A stretch of DNA of 64,000 nt from Heterohyrax brucei (Eukaryota > Chordata > Mammalia > Hyracoidea > Procaviidae), in assembly GCA_028571685.1 (NCBI GenBank), contig CM053140.1, positions 222,785,323 through 222,849,322 of the forward strand, read 5' to 3'. Under the pieces are notes generated by a model. The model saw only the letters and a list, made by a program, of their open reading frames with translations. It was not told where the DNA came from and made no database searches. Both the position numbers and the translations under genes were made by a program. Numbering within the stretch: position 1 is the stretch's first letter; each line of letters begins with the position of its first letter. This document shows, in pieces, positions 13,776 through 24,904 of this stretch.

Positions 13776-14239
13776 CTTTTCTGTCTGTGGAAATCACAGT
13801 TGCATAATGTCTTACACGTAGCAATCACTGGGGATGGATTATCCAACAGGCAAGGTGCTTACCTTGCTTACCAGTCATCTGTAGTGAACAGTTTCACATG
13901 GATTTCACCACATCAAAGAATCAAAGATGTGGAGACACTCTTGTTAAGTTGTTCGCTGCAAATTACTGAGTAAGTACAAGTAAGCCCACACATAACTTGT
14001 TTACTGGGTAATCAGCCCTGTCAGTGACCATAAATTTGAAAAGAGGCTTTGATTCTGTAGGAAGGGTCCATAGGGTTGGGAGAGAGGCAGATGCCACCCT
14101 TACCTAGAAGTAGAGTTTTTGATATGGTGAAAAAAAAGTGAAAATGTTTACTATAGACGATCAGAAGAAAGGTAAGCATCGTATTTGCCCTGCTTATTGG
14201 ATAATCCATTTCTCATATTACTCAAAAAAATCATCCATC
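13429..14239. other. Unassigned sequence around a CA microsatellite
   Basis: Apart from the (CA)34 tract at 13,705-13,773, no repeat or gene was recognised. Open frames of 81 and 99 codons here run through the CA tract and encode only alternating residues at that point. Confidence 0.4.
13705..13773 (+). repeat. (CA)34 microsatellite
   Basis: An uninterrupted CA run of 69 bases follows a CCACCA lead-in. An unbroken run of this length is usually length-polymorphic. Confidence 0.97.
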
Positions 14240-14395
14240 ATCACCAACTGCCCTTGAGTTAATTCTGACTTGTGGTGGCCCCACATGTGTCGGAGTAGAT
14301 CTGTGCTCCATAGGGTTATTAATGGCTGATTTTTTGGAAGTACGTTGCCAGGACTCTCTTTTGAGGCATCTCTGGATGGACTTGAAGTTCCAAAA
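14240..14395 (-). mobile_element. AfroSINE-related variant, antisense
   Basis: Plus-strand landmarks are TGCCCTTGAGTTAATTCTGA, GTCGGAGTAGATCTGTGCTC, CATAGGGTTATTAATGGCTG and CCAGGACTCTCTTTTGAGGC. The middle segment present here is absent from the HSP-type copies, so this is an older, longer SINE variant. The tRNA-like head is lost or too diverged beyond about 14,395. Confidence 0.7.
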
Positions 14396-14399
14396 TTTG

Positions 14400-14483
14400 T
14401 TAAAAGTCTAGCACATCAATGGTTTGTACCACATACAGGCTCCCAATAAATCATAGCTGTTGTTAGCATCATCATCATCATTA
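14400..14483 (+). mobile_element. MIR-like SINE 3' end
   Basis: The pattern of CTAGCACAT, a short gap, ACAGGCTCCCAATAAAT and TGTTAGCATCATCATCATC matches the 3' end of the ancient mammalian MIR (GCACATAGTAAGCGCTCAATAAAT type) with mutations. A second MIR-like piece, ATGTGCCAGGTATA at 14,528, is the target of the SINE insertion described next. Confidence 0.5.
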
Positions 14484-14541
14484 TGACCAAGAATGCTGAA
14501 ACTCCCTCTGTTTACCAAACATATCATATGTGCCAGGTATA

Positions 14542-14716
14542 ACAAAAAAATAAATTAAAAAAACCACTACTGTCAAGTCAGGTCCGACTTAAACCAACCC
14601 TAGAGATCAGAGTTGAACTGCCCCATAGAATATCCAAGGAGTGCCTGGTGGATTTGAACTGCTGACCTTTTGGTTAGCAGACATAGCAGTTAACCTATTA
14701 CAGCACCAGGGTTTCC
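14542..14716 (-). mobile_element. AfroSINE, antisense, with 14-bp target-site duplication
   Basis: Complete copy: tail at 14,542-14,570, core CCATAGAATATCCAAGGAGTG, head GACCTTTTGGTTAGCAGAC and the terminal CACCAGGGTTTCC at 14,704-14,716. It is flanked by ATGTGCCAGGTATA (14,528-14,541) and ATGTGCTAGGTATA (14,717-14,730), 13 of 14 bases equal, so the target-site duplication defines both ends. Confidence 0.93.
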
Positions 14717-14730
14717 ATGTGCTAGGTATA

Positions 14731-15710
14731 TCCAAAGATAAACGAAGCCAGGATCATGAAATCACTGCACTTTATCACTCATCAACCTTGATGTGAAAAC
14801 ATTCATAGAGATAATCTTCACAACTTAACAGGTTGGAGGTAAAAATAAGGACAATTATAATAACAAAAGCACATTTATTTGTCTTTGTTTCACTTCCACC
14901 TACTGTGAGTGCTATGAATCCACCCAATTCTTTTCTACTGAAATATTGAAGCTTTCTTGAGAGCTCATGAAATAGCTCCCTCAGCTGCAAGAAAGGTTCC
15001 TTATATTCTTTTGCCCCAGTTTATCCCATTGCTGTCTCCTTTTGCTGCCATCCTCAATAAAGGAAGAAAACTAAAATTTTCCTCTGTGTTTGGATAGCCT
15101 CACCCACATGTTTTGGAGGAGCTGACAGAGTGCTTTAAAACTGCTGAGTTTCAATTCTTTGGACCAGCTTGCCCTTCCTGTTTTGACAGACCCCACCCCT
15201 CCCAATTGTCTTATGTCTATCACCTCATATCTCACACACGTATATGTTTTTTGCCAGAATCATAAAGAGTTTTTGCAAATCATTCTTCCCAAAGTTCACT
15301 GTTTCTAAAAGCAACTGACATACCCTGAAGGCACTGACACTGTGGCCAAACTTTGGAAGCTACCCCAGCGTGACACTTCCTTCTTCCTCTTCTCCATTAG
15401 CACATTGACGGTGTGCTACTGAATCAGATAATGAATAAATGCTCAGTCTGATATGTCCACAGTATATTCCTACATACTTTAACCATAGTTCCAAGCGGAG
15501 ATCCTTTCTACTACGTCTTGTGACTTACACTGAAAAGCAGGGCAGCCTTGCAATCTGAATACATCAGAGAGATCTTACCATTTCATTTTTGTTTGCCCTT
15601 CATTGCTATTCTTTCTCCCTGGAAAGTCTTATAGAAGCTGGAAAAACAGTGGTGGAACTTTCTGTTGTTTTTAAAATAATGTATGCGTGTGCACATGTGT
15701 GTTTTTACTG
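14731..15710. other. Unassigned, probably unique sequence
   Basis: About 1 kb with no recognised repeat. A GTATGCGTGTGCACATGTGT patch sits at 15,681-15,700, just before the minisatellite. One minus-strand frame of 71 codons (14,775-14,990) is unremarkable. Confidence 0.45.
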
Positions 15711-15964
15711 GGTAACACCATCAGGTAAGGAGGGTAACAGCATCAGGTAAGGAGGGTAATGATTAAACAAGCAATAGGTAAGGAGGGTAACAGCATCAGA
15801 TATGTAGGATAGCAGCATCAGGTAAGGTAGATAACAGCATCAGGTAAGAATGGTAACAGCATCAGTTAAAGAGGGTAATAGCTTGAGGTAAGGAGAATAG
15901 CAGCATCAGGCAAGCAGGGTAATAGCATCAGGTAAGCATGATAATAGCATCAGGTAAGGAGGAT
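15711..15964 (+). repeat. 22-bp minisatellite, 11 units, each built on a splice-donor-like core
   Basis: The unit is CAGGTAAGGAGGGTAACAGC plus AT. Units begin at 15,722, 15,744, about 15,775, 15,797, 15,819, 15,841, 15,863, 15,885, 15,907, 15,929 and 15,951. About ten extra bases interrupt the register after the second unit. Six units carry the exact CAGGTAAG consensus for a mammalian 5' splice site and two more keep AGGTAAG. It ends where the sense RTE begins. It is not part of the RTE 5' end, because the RTE copy ending at 61,298 lacks it. Confidence 0.92.
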
Positions 15965-15967
15965 ATA

Positions 15968-18900
15968 GATAGAGTAAGCAGCCTCTACTCATCTGTCATT
16001 GGAGGTGTGCTTTCTGTTGTGATGCAGGAAGCTATGCCACCGGTATTTAGGTACCAGCAGAGTCATCCATGGTAGACAAGTTTCAGCCAAGCTTCCAGAC
16101 TAAGACAAACTAGGAAAAAGGACCCAGCAGTCTACTTCTGAAAGGAATTCACCAACAAAAACCATATGAATAGCAGCCAAACATTGTCAGGCACGGTGCT
16201 GGAAAGTGAGCACCCCAGGTTGCAAGGCATTCAGAAGACGACTGGGGACGAGCTGCCTCCTCAACGTAGAGTCCACCTTAACAGTGTGAAGTAAGGCCTC
16301 TGGAATCTTCCCTCACGAATGTGGCACAACTCAAAATGAGAAGAAACAGCTGCAAACATCCATTAATAATCGGGACATGGAATGTACAAAGTGTGATCTA
16401 GGAAAATTAGAAATTGTCAAAAATGAAATCGAACACATAAACGTTGACATCCTAGGCATTAGTGAGCTGAAATGGACTGGTTTTGTCCATTCTGAACTTG
16501 ACAGTCGTATGGTCTACTGTGCTGGGAACAAAAATTTGAAGAGAAGTGTTGCATTCATCATCACAAAGAACATTTCGAGGTCTGTCCTGAAGTACAGTGC
16601 TGTCAGTGACAGGATAATATCCACACGCTTACGAGGATAATATGACTATTATTCAAATTTATGCACAAATCACTAAGACCAATGACAAAGAGGTTGAAGT
16701 TTTTTACCAGATACTGCAGTCTGAAATTGATTGAACATGCAATTAGGACGCATGGATGATTACTGGTGACAGGAACGCAAAAGTTGGAAGTGAAGAAGAA
16801 GAACTGGTAGCCGGAAGCATGGCCTTGGTGATAGAAATGATGTCAGAGATCACACGATAGAATTTCACAAGACTAATGACTTTTTCATTGGAAGTACCTT
16901 TTTCAGCCAACACAAATGGCTGTTGTGCACATGGACTTCACCAGAGGGAATCCATAGGAACACAGTTGACTACATCTGTGGATAAAGATGATGGGAAAGC
17001 TCCATATCAGCAGTCAGAAACAATACCAGGTGCTGACTCAGCACAGATCATCAATGGCTCATATACAAATTCAAATCGAAACTGAAGAAAATTAGAACAA
17101 GTCTCCAAGAGCCAAAGTATGACCTTGACTATATCCCTTCTGAGTTTAAAGATCTTCTCAAGAACAGATTTGATGTTTTGATCACTAATGACCAAAGACC
17201 AGATGACTTGTGGAATGACATCAAAGACATCATCCATGAAGAGAGTAAAAGGTCATTAAAAAGACAGGAGAGAAAGAAAAGATCACAATCAATGTCAGAA
17301 GAGACTCTGAAACTTGCTCTCGAACATTGAGCAGCTAAAGCAAATGGACAAAATGGTGAAGTAAAAGACCTAAATGGAAGATTTCAAAATGCAGCTCAAG
17401 AAGACAGAAGAAAGTATTACAATGACATGTGCAAAGAGCTGTAAACGAAAAACCAGAGGGAGGAACACATTCTGCACTTCTCAAGCTGAAAGAACTGAAG
17501 AAAAAATTCAAGCCTCAAGTTGCAACAGTGAAGGATTCTACAGGGAGAATATTAAATGACTCAGGGAGCATTGAAGGAAGATGGAAGGAACACACAGAGT
17601 GATTACACCGGAAAGAACTAGTCAATGTTCAGCTGTTTGAAGAGGCAGCATATGGTCAGGAACCAATGGCATTGAAGGAAGAAGTCGAAGCTGCTTGAAA
17701 AAATCAGGCTCCAGGAATTGATGGAATATCAGTTAAGATATTTTTACAAACAGATGCAGTACTACAAGTGCTCAGTCATCTATGCCAAGAAATTTGGAGG
17801 ACAGCTTCCTGGCCAACTGACCGGAAGAGATCTCTATGTATTCCCATTTCAAATAAAGGTGATCCAACAGAATGTAGAAATTACCAAAGGATATTGTTTA
17901 TACCACACACAAGTAAAATTTTGCTCAAGAACATTCAAAAGCGATTGCATCAGTATATTGACAAAGAACTGCCAGAAATTCTAGCTGGATTCAGAAGAGG
18001 GTGTGGAACCAGGGATGTCATTACTGATGTCTGATAGATCTTGGCGGAAAGCAAAGAATATCAGAAAGGTGTTCACTTGTGTTTCATTTTTGACTGTGTG
18101 GATCATACTAAATTATGGCTAATGTTGCAAGAATGAAAATTCCAGAACACCTAACTGTGCTCTTAAGGAATCTGCATACAGATTAAGAGGCAGTCATGTG
18201 AACAGAAAAAGAGGACACTGCATGGTTTAAAGTCAGGAAAGGTGTGTGTCAGGACTGTACTCTTTCACCATACCTTTGTAATCTGTATGCTGAGCAAATA
18301 GTCCAAGAAGCTGGATTTTATGAAGAAGAACGAGGCATCAGGATTGAAGGACAACTCATTAACAACGTGTGTTATGCAGATGACACTGCCTTACTTGCTG
18401 GAAGTGAAGAAGATTTCAGACACTTACTGATGAAGATCAAGGAACACAGCCTTAAGTATGGATTGCACCTCAGCATCAGGAAAACAAAAATCCTCACATC
18501 TAGACCAGTGAGCAACATCATCATAGGTGGAGAAAAGATTGAGGGTGTGAAGGATTTCATTTTACTTGGCTCCACAATCAATTCCCATGGAAGCAGTAGT
18601 CAAGAAATCAAAATTGCATTTCATTGGGAAAATTTGCTGCAACAGAGCTCTTTAAAGTATTTAAAATTAAAGATGTCACCTTTAAGACTAAAGTCTGCCT
18701 GACCCAAGCCATGGTATTTTCAATCATGTCTTACACATGTGAAAGCTGGACAATGAACCAAGAAGACAGAAGAATTGACGCCTTTGAGATGTGGTGTTGG
18801 AGAAAACAGTTGAATGTACAATGGACCACCAAAACAGCCAACAGATCTGTTCTGGAAGAAGTATAAGCAGAGTGCTCCTTGGAGGCAAAGACGGCAAGAC

Positions 18901-19138
18901 TGCATCTTACATACTTGAGACGTGTTGTCAGGAGGGATCAGTCCCTAGAGAAGGACCTCATGCTTGGTAAAGTAGAGAGTCAGCAAAAAAGAGGAAGACC
19001 CTTGATGAAATGGACTGACATAGTAGACTTAGACATAAAAATGATTGTGGACATGGTGTAAGACCAGGCAGTGCTTTGTTCTGTTGTCCATAGGGTTGCT
19101 ATGAGTTGGAACTGACTTAACGGCACCTAACAACACAA
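15968..19138 (+). mobile_element. Nearly full-length RTE (BovB-like) LINE
   Basis: About 3.17 kb, close to the 3.2-3.3 kb usual for RTE/BovB. A 5' leader (about 15,968-16,376) aligns with the leader of the copy at 59,293-61,298, which extends some 20 bases further upstream. The endonuclease, linker and reverse-transcriptase regions follow. The 3' end carries the tail shared with AfroSINE (GGGTTGCTATGAGTTGGAAC, then GCACCTAACAACACAAC near 19,122). No clear target-site duplication was seen. The reading frame is broken, so it is a dead copy. Confidence 0.92.
16377..19061 (+). pseudogene. RTE polyprotein remnant: AP endonuclease plus reverse transcriptase
   Basis: An RTE protein nicks DNA with an apurinic-type endonuclease and copies its RNA with a reverse transcriptase. 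The first open piece (16,377-16,640) holds the endonuclease segment with ILGISELKWTG, keeping the catalytic Glu. A linker with stops follows (16,641-17,700). The RT pieces are 17,768-18,034 (LAGFRRGCGTRDVITDV), 18,244-18,702 (CTLSPYLCNLYAEQIV, and the YADD active site intact at 18,373-18,384), 18,624-18,866 (QAMVFSIMSYTCESWTMN) and 18,879-19,061 (C-terminal KRGRPLMKWTD). Frameshifts at roughly 18,030-18,240 and 18,640 and several stops prevent translation. Key residues survive, but the gene does not. Confidence 0.9.
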
Positions 19139-19332
19139 CAGCATGGATGTACACATCTGTGTTCTTACCTTATTTTCATTCAAGGCAGAAAAATAAACCA
19201 GCAATGAGATTTTTCACTGGCTTCTGAGAGAATTCACCAATTGATGAAGTGTTCAGCTGCAAGTAATAAAAAAATCCCAGTGAGAATGAATGGCTTATAC
19301 AAATAAACAATTTAGTTGTCCACATAACAAGA

Positions 19333-19498
19333 AGAAACCCTGGTGGTGTAGTGGTTAATTGCTATGGTTGCTAATCAAAAGATCAACAGTTTGAATCTAC
19401 CAGGAACTCCTTGAAAACTCTATGGGGCAGTTCTGCTCTGTCTCTGTGTCCCCTGTAGGGTCATATGAGTCAGTATCAACTTGAAGTTCGGTTGTAGT
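19333..19498 (+). mobile_element. AfroSINE, sense
   Basis: The head GAAACCCTGGTGGTGTAGTG is at 19,334, the B-box-like region (AGTTTGAATCTACC) near 19,389, then CTCCTTGAAAACTCTATGGG with no long middle (HSP type), and the RTE-like tail at about 19,452-19,490. Confidence 0.9.
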
Positions 19499-20430
19499 CA
19501 GCCTAGGGTGGGACCAGGGTCCAGGGGTGCAATCAAGAACCCTGGCTTTTCCTGTCTTCCTGCTTGGCCATCATTACCATGTGATTTTATCTTCATGGCC
19601 TTAAAATGGCAGCTACCCTTCCAAGTTTCATGTGTGTGTGCATTTCAGACAGAAAGAAAAATAAACAAAAGGGAAAAGGATATGTGAGGAGACTTTCCAT
19701 TTTAAAAGTTTTCCCAGAAAACTTTCCAGCAACCACTGTTCGTATCTTACAGAACAGATCAGGGTCACGTGTCAATCCTTAGCCTCAAAGAGGCCTAATG
19801 AAAATGACTCTTAACTAGGCACAACACTTCCCTAAATAAAATCAGGGTTTTGTCATCAAAGAAGGAGAGACTGGATAGTGGGTGGGTAGTAACTAGCAGT
19901 GTGTACCAAAGAACAGTGCTTGATGTAGTGCATAATGTCACCAAAGACATTTGTCAAAGAAAATTTCAAGATATAACTTCTAAGGAGGTCTTCAACTTAG
20001 GTTGATGCACCCTACAAAGGCATAAAAGGATGTTAAACTAGGATGTTTTCTTTAGTTCTGGCCACCAAGGCCAAGAGTGAAACAGTACATGACAAGTAGG
20101 TTTCCACTCCAGAGTGACAGTACAGACAATTTAGACTGAATTGGCCATGACAGTAACCATTGACTAGTGTTCTGAGCTTTACCTGGGCACATACCTGCAG
20201 CCTATGTCAGTGGCTGTATTTCCCTCACCTCAAGTCAGGCGTAGAGGTCGGAAACAGAACTACCTAGAGCACCTGACTTGTGTTCCCTGGAAGATGAGGA
20301 ACATAGAAACTGGTATCCGATTCCCCTCTCAGAAAGATTCAAGACAAGAAGCTATGATTAATCCCAGCCTGTAGACAGAGCAAAAGTGACTGTATCCCAA
20401 GTCAGATGTACTTCTCCACCTGAGGCTGGC
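19499..20430. other. Unassigned, probably unique sequence
   Basis: No repeat or gene was recognised in about 930 bases between the SINE and the antisense L1. The last 14 bases before the L1 (20,431-20,444) are the proposed L1 target-site copy. Confidence 0.45.
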
Positions 20431-20444
20431 AAAAATGTGCTTTT

Positions 20445-23400
20445 CCTTTTTTTAATTTTGACTGCAGATTAAGAACAATTTTGCAGTCTATATTTTGTTA
20501 CCATATCACACCCCAAACTTTTACCTCTCTTCTGTTCTAGCTGCCACCCTCCAAGTGACAACATACTTGCCCTTCTAGTGCATTCTGACACATTCTATAT
20601 CCAACCTTAATCCTAACCACTATCTAAACTGTAAAAAATTCCTCTCCGTCCCTCCCTACCCACCCGTGCAACCATCAAATATTGATTTCTTCTGCATTTA
20701 AGTGGTTAGTTGCATCCTTATAATAATGGTCTCATACAAAATTTGTCCTTTTGTGTCTGACTAATTTTAGGGAGCATCATTTCCTTTAGATGTCCCCATG
20801 TTGATAGGTGTCTCTCTAAGCCACCATATTTCTTATCATTGAGTAGTATTCTACTGTACAAATATACTACATTTTGTTTAACCATTCGTCTGTTGAAAGG
20901 TATCTAAGTAGATTTCAACTTTTTGCTATTGTGGAGAGAGCTGCAATAAATATTGGTGTGTAAGTATCTCTTTGAGTAGTGTTCATTATTTCTTTAAGAT
21001 ACATTCCAAGGAGTGGGGTTGCTGGATTATATGGTATTTCTATTTCTAGTTTTTTAAAGAAAAAAAAAAAAAAACACCAAATCGATCTCCATAGTGGTTG
21101 AACCACTTTACAGTCCCACCAACAGTGTAGAAGAGTTCCAATTCTCCACATCCTCTCTAGCATGTATTATTTTGTGTTTGTTGGATTATCACCAGCTTTG
21201 TTCAGGTGAGATGATATCTCATTGTGGTTTTCATTTGGATTTCTCTGATGGTCAACAATCATGAGCATTTGCTCATGTATCTGTTGGCAACCTGTATGTC
21301 TTCTTTGATAAAGTGCCTGTTTATGTCATTTGCTTATTTTTTTAATTGGGTTATTTGTCTTTTTCTTGTTGATGTTTTGCAGTATTTTGTAGATTTGAGA
21401 TATTGGGCAATGGTCAGAAGTGTGGTAGGCAAATATTTGTTCCCATTGTATAGACAGTCTTTTTACCCTTGATGAAGACCTTGGATGAGCATTAAGTGTT
21501 TCATTTTCAAGAGTTCCCAATTATATATTTTCATTTCTGAAGATTGAAGGTTGTTAGTGGTTTTGGTAGACTGTTGACACCACATGTTACGGCTTCCAGT
21601 GTGTTCCCAATTTTTCCTTACATGAATTTTATTGTTTTAGCTTATCTATTTAGGTCTTTGATGCATTTTTAATTAGTTTTTGTGCATGGTTTAAGACAAG
21701 GGTCTTGTTTGATTTTTTTTGCAGGTGGATATTCGATTATGACAACATCATTTGTAGAAGATACTGTCTTTACCAGAATTCATTGTCTTTGGGCTTTTAT
21801 CAAATATCAGCTGTTCATAAGTAGATGAAGTTATATTTGAATTTTCAATTCTGTTCCTTTGGTCTATGCATCTGGTTTTGTGCCAGTACCAGGCTGTCTT
21901 GACTACTGTGGCAGTGTAATACATTCTAAGGTTTAGGAAGGGTGAGGCTTCCCACTTTGTTCATTTTCTTTAGTAATAATTTACTTATTCGTGGCCTCCT
22001 TCCTTTCCATATGAAGTTGATGATTTGTTTCTACATCTCATTAAAAAATGTCATTGGAAGTTGAATTGGGATTTCATTGTACATATAGATTGCTTTGGGA
22101 AGTATGGATGTTTTCACAATGTTAAGTCTTCCTGTCCAAGAGCTAGGTAGGTTTCTCCATTGTGTAAGTTATTTTTCGTTTCTTGCAGTAGCATCTTGTA
22201 GTTTTCTTTGTATAGGTCTTTTGCATCTCTGGTTAGATTTATCACCAGGGATTTCATAATCTTAGAGGCTATAGTAAATGGTAATGACCTTGTAACTTCC
22301 TCTTTGGTTGTCTCTTTGTTGAGGTAAAGGAAATCTCATTAATTTATGTATGTTTATCTTGTATCTTAATACCTTGTTGAAGTCTTCTATTAGATCCACA
22401 AATAGTGATACTATAACTTCTTCTTTGCCAATTTGTATGCTCCTTATTTCTTAACATGTGTAATTGCTGTGGCTAGGATCTCCATTACAGTGTCGAAGAG
22501 AAGTAGTGACAACGGGCATCCTTGTCTGGTACCTGTTCTTAAGGGGAATATTTTCAATTTCTCTCCATTGAATATGATATTAGCTGTTGGTTTAGTGTAG
22601 ATGGATGGATGGCCTTTATTGTGTTGAGGAATTTCCCTTCTATTCCTATTTTGCAGAGGGTTTTTAACGTGAATGGTGTTGAAGTTTATCAAATGCCTTT
22701 TCTGCATCAATTGATAGAATCAGGTGGTTCTTGTTTTATATTTTGTTTACATGGTTGATTGCATTAATTGTTTTCCTTGTGTTGAACCATGCCTGCATCC
22801 CTGGTATGAATCCTATTTGGTAATGATTAACTATCTTTTCAATGTGATGTCGAGTTCTCTTAGCTAGGGTTTTAAGGATTTTTGCATCTAAGTTCATGTG
22901 AGGTACTGGCCTGTATTTTCCTTTGTTGTGCTGTCTTTACCTGGTTTGGGTACCAGGTTTATACTAGTTTCATAGAATGAATTTGGGAGTATTCCATCCT
23001 TGTCTATGTTCTGGAATACGTTTAGGAGTAGTGGTCTTAACTTTTCTCTGAACGGTTAATAGAATTCTGCGGTGAAGCCATCTTGGCCAGGGCTTTTTTT
23101 TAGATGGAAGTTTTTCAATTACTTTTTCAATCTCTTATTTTTTAATGGGTTTGTTTAGTTGTTCTAAATCTGATATTACTAGTTTAAGTAGGTGATATGG
23201 TATTTTTTAAGAAAATCGTCCATTTCCTCTAGGTTTTCAAAATTTATAATTTTTCATAGTATTCCTTTATGACTCTTTTAATTTTGGCATGGTCTGTTGT
23301 GATATCACCCATCCCATTCTTTTATTCAGATTACTCACTTCTTCTTCTGTTTTTCTTTTGCCAATTTGGCAAATGGCTTATCAATTTTGTTGCTTTTCAA

Positions 23401-23853
23401 AAAAACAGCTTTTGGACTTATCTACTCTTTCAATCATTTTCCTATTTCATTTATTTCTGCTCTAATTTTAATAATTTGCTTTCTTCTAGAGCCTGATGAG
23501 TTCTCTGGCTGAGATCTTTCTAGTTGTTCAAGTTGATAGTTAATTCTTTGATTTGTGCCTTTTTCTTTTTTGTTTTTTTGGATGTGCACATGTATTGAGA
23601 TGAATTGACATCTAAGCACCGCTTCTGCTGTGCCCATAGCTTCTGGTAGAATGTGTCTTCATTCTCATTTGATTCTATGAGATTCTTTATTGCATCCTTG
23701 ATTTCTTCTATTACCCAGTAATTCTTGAGTAAAATATTGCTGAGTTCCCACATTATTTTATTTTATTTTCATCATTTTTCTGTTATTGATTTCTAGTTTT
23801 ATGGCTTTTATGTCCTGAGAAGAACCTTTGCATTATTTCAAAATCTTGAATTT
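20445..23853 (-). mobile_element. Antisense L1, 3' half (rest at 31,157-35,512)
   Basis: Read on the minus strand, this is the ORF2 3' portion and 3' UTR of an L1 whose 5' half resumes at 31,157 after a 7.3-kb sense L1. The T-run at 20,447-20,453 is the complement of its poly(A) tail. Just outside are AAAAATGTGCTTTT (20,431-20,444) and, beyond the 5' end, AAGAATGTATTTTT (35,513-35,526), 11 of 14 bases equal, which fits a decayed target-site duplication. Together the halves make about 7.77 kb, the size of a full-length element. Confidence 0.88.
20737..23853 (-). pseudogene. L1 ORF2 remnant, reverse-transcriptase and C-terminal part
   Basis: Encoded pieces on the minus strand include WVIEEIKDAIKNLIESNENE (about 23,660-23,720), the RT segment [20 protein letters not shown] at about 22,470-22,540, and the C-terminal IGTLLHCWWDCKVVQPLW near 21,110-21,150. 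In the RT active site (about 22,385-22,415) sequence passes directly from FVD to LIEDFNK, so the second catalytic Asp and some 15-18 following residues are deleted. Frameshifts and stops occur throughout. The ORF2 amino-terminal part is at 31,157-31,804. Confidence 0.87.
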
Positions 23854-24904
23854 GGGGGCAGAGTGAAGATGGCAGACTAAACACGCATCTCCCTAAACTC
23901 TCTGGAAACCAAGACCTGAAATGATAATTAAACAGAGCCTTCTGGACACCTAGTGAGCCCTGGGATGTGGCATAGGGCTGTTAATTTGGCCTTCATACCA
24001 CTGAATGCAAAACCTCCTCCCTTTCACTGACCCCACTCCCAGTGAGCAAAGGCTTGCACAGACCAAAGGTAACTCACCATTCTGATTTCTTTTTCCCCTG
24101 TCTTGGCCGGCGGGCAGAGCTGGGACTTGACTAGCTGCTGGTCTCAGATGCTCTACTGGCGGAACCAGCAAGTGTAATTATCAGGTTCTGAGAGCTTGGC
24201 TTTGGACTCTATACACCTTGGCTCCTCTGGCCTGTCTTTCTGCCTCTGCCATGCAGTAGTCATACAGATGCACTTGTGTGGGATGCCTTCTTGATCCACT
24301 GTGAAGCCAGGTAGAGGCCCCAGCCAGACTTGGTTTCTAGGCTGGGAAGTGGTGTCTGCAGGGGGGATAGTGGTTTTTCCAAAAGGGAGGTGGTGTTTTG
24401 CACAGTGTCGCCTGGGGCTGGGGCCCAGGAGCAGAGGCTGTGGACTCTGGGCATTTCAGCACTCTTGGCCTCTTTTTCCACTGGGAGTCTGGTCCCAGCC
24501 AGCTGGCAAGCGTGTGCAGGACGCCATCTTATTTTGCTGGGAGGCAGAGTCATTCATATAGAAGCCTCAGCTGGACCTAATACCTGGGCTAGGAGGCAGT
24601 GCTTACCCAGAAGAGACCACTTTTTGAGCAGAAAAGCAGAATTCTACACAGTATCACCTACAGCTGGTACCCAACAGCAGAGGCCAGCAGCCCAGTAGCC
24701 TTTCTGTATTTTGAGCTAGTTTATAACATCTTGTGTTCAATGTAGAGGTACTTACTTTGCTAGCTGAGAGGAAGAACGTATACACCTGAAAACCTGGCTG
24801 GCTTTGAAAGTTGTCAAATACTTTTTACTTCTCATTTTAAGACAGCCTAGAAAAACAACTGTGGTCGATCTCCACAACATCTCTCCTAGCCTCTGTTGAC
24901 CCAC
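23854..24904 (+). promoter_or_regulatory. L1 5' UTR (internal promoter region) with two diverged monomers
   Basis: Mammalian L1 5' UTRs hold an internal RNA polymerase II promoter. Here two similar units of roughly 260 bases start at about 24,301 and 24,561. Each runs from GAAGCC through a 'ctgggctaggag/ctgggaagtgg' block to CAGCAGAGG or CAGGAGCAGAGG. The region is GC-richer than its surroundings. Present promoter activity is unknown. Confidence 0.65.

Noticed and set aside
15711..15964. Regular repeats as a possible CRISPR array
   Set aside because: Units are contiguous without unique spacers, the units vary, and the context is a mammalian genome.
19333..19410. tRNA-like sequences in the SINE heads as possible tRNA genes
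   Set aside because: They are AfroSINE heads with mutated promoter boxes and no cloverleaf ending. The same sequence recurs in every SINE copy.
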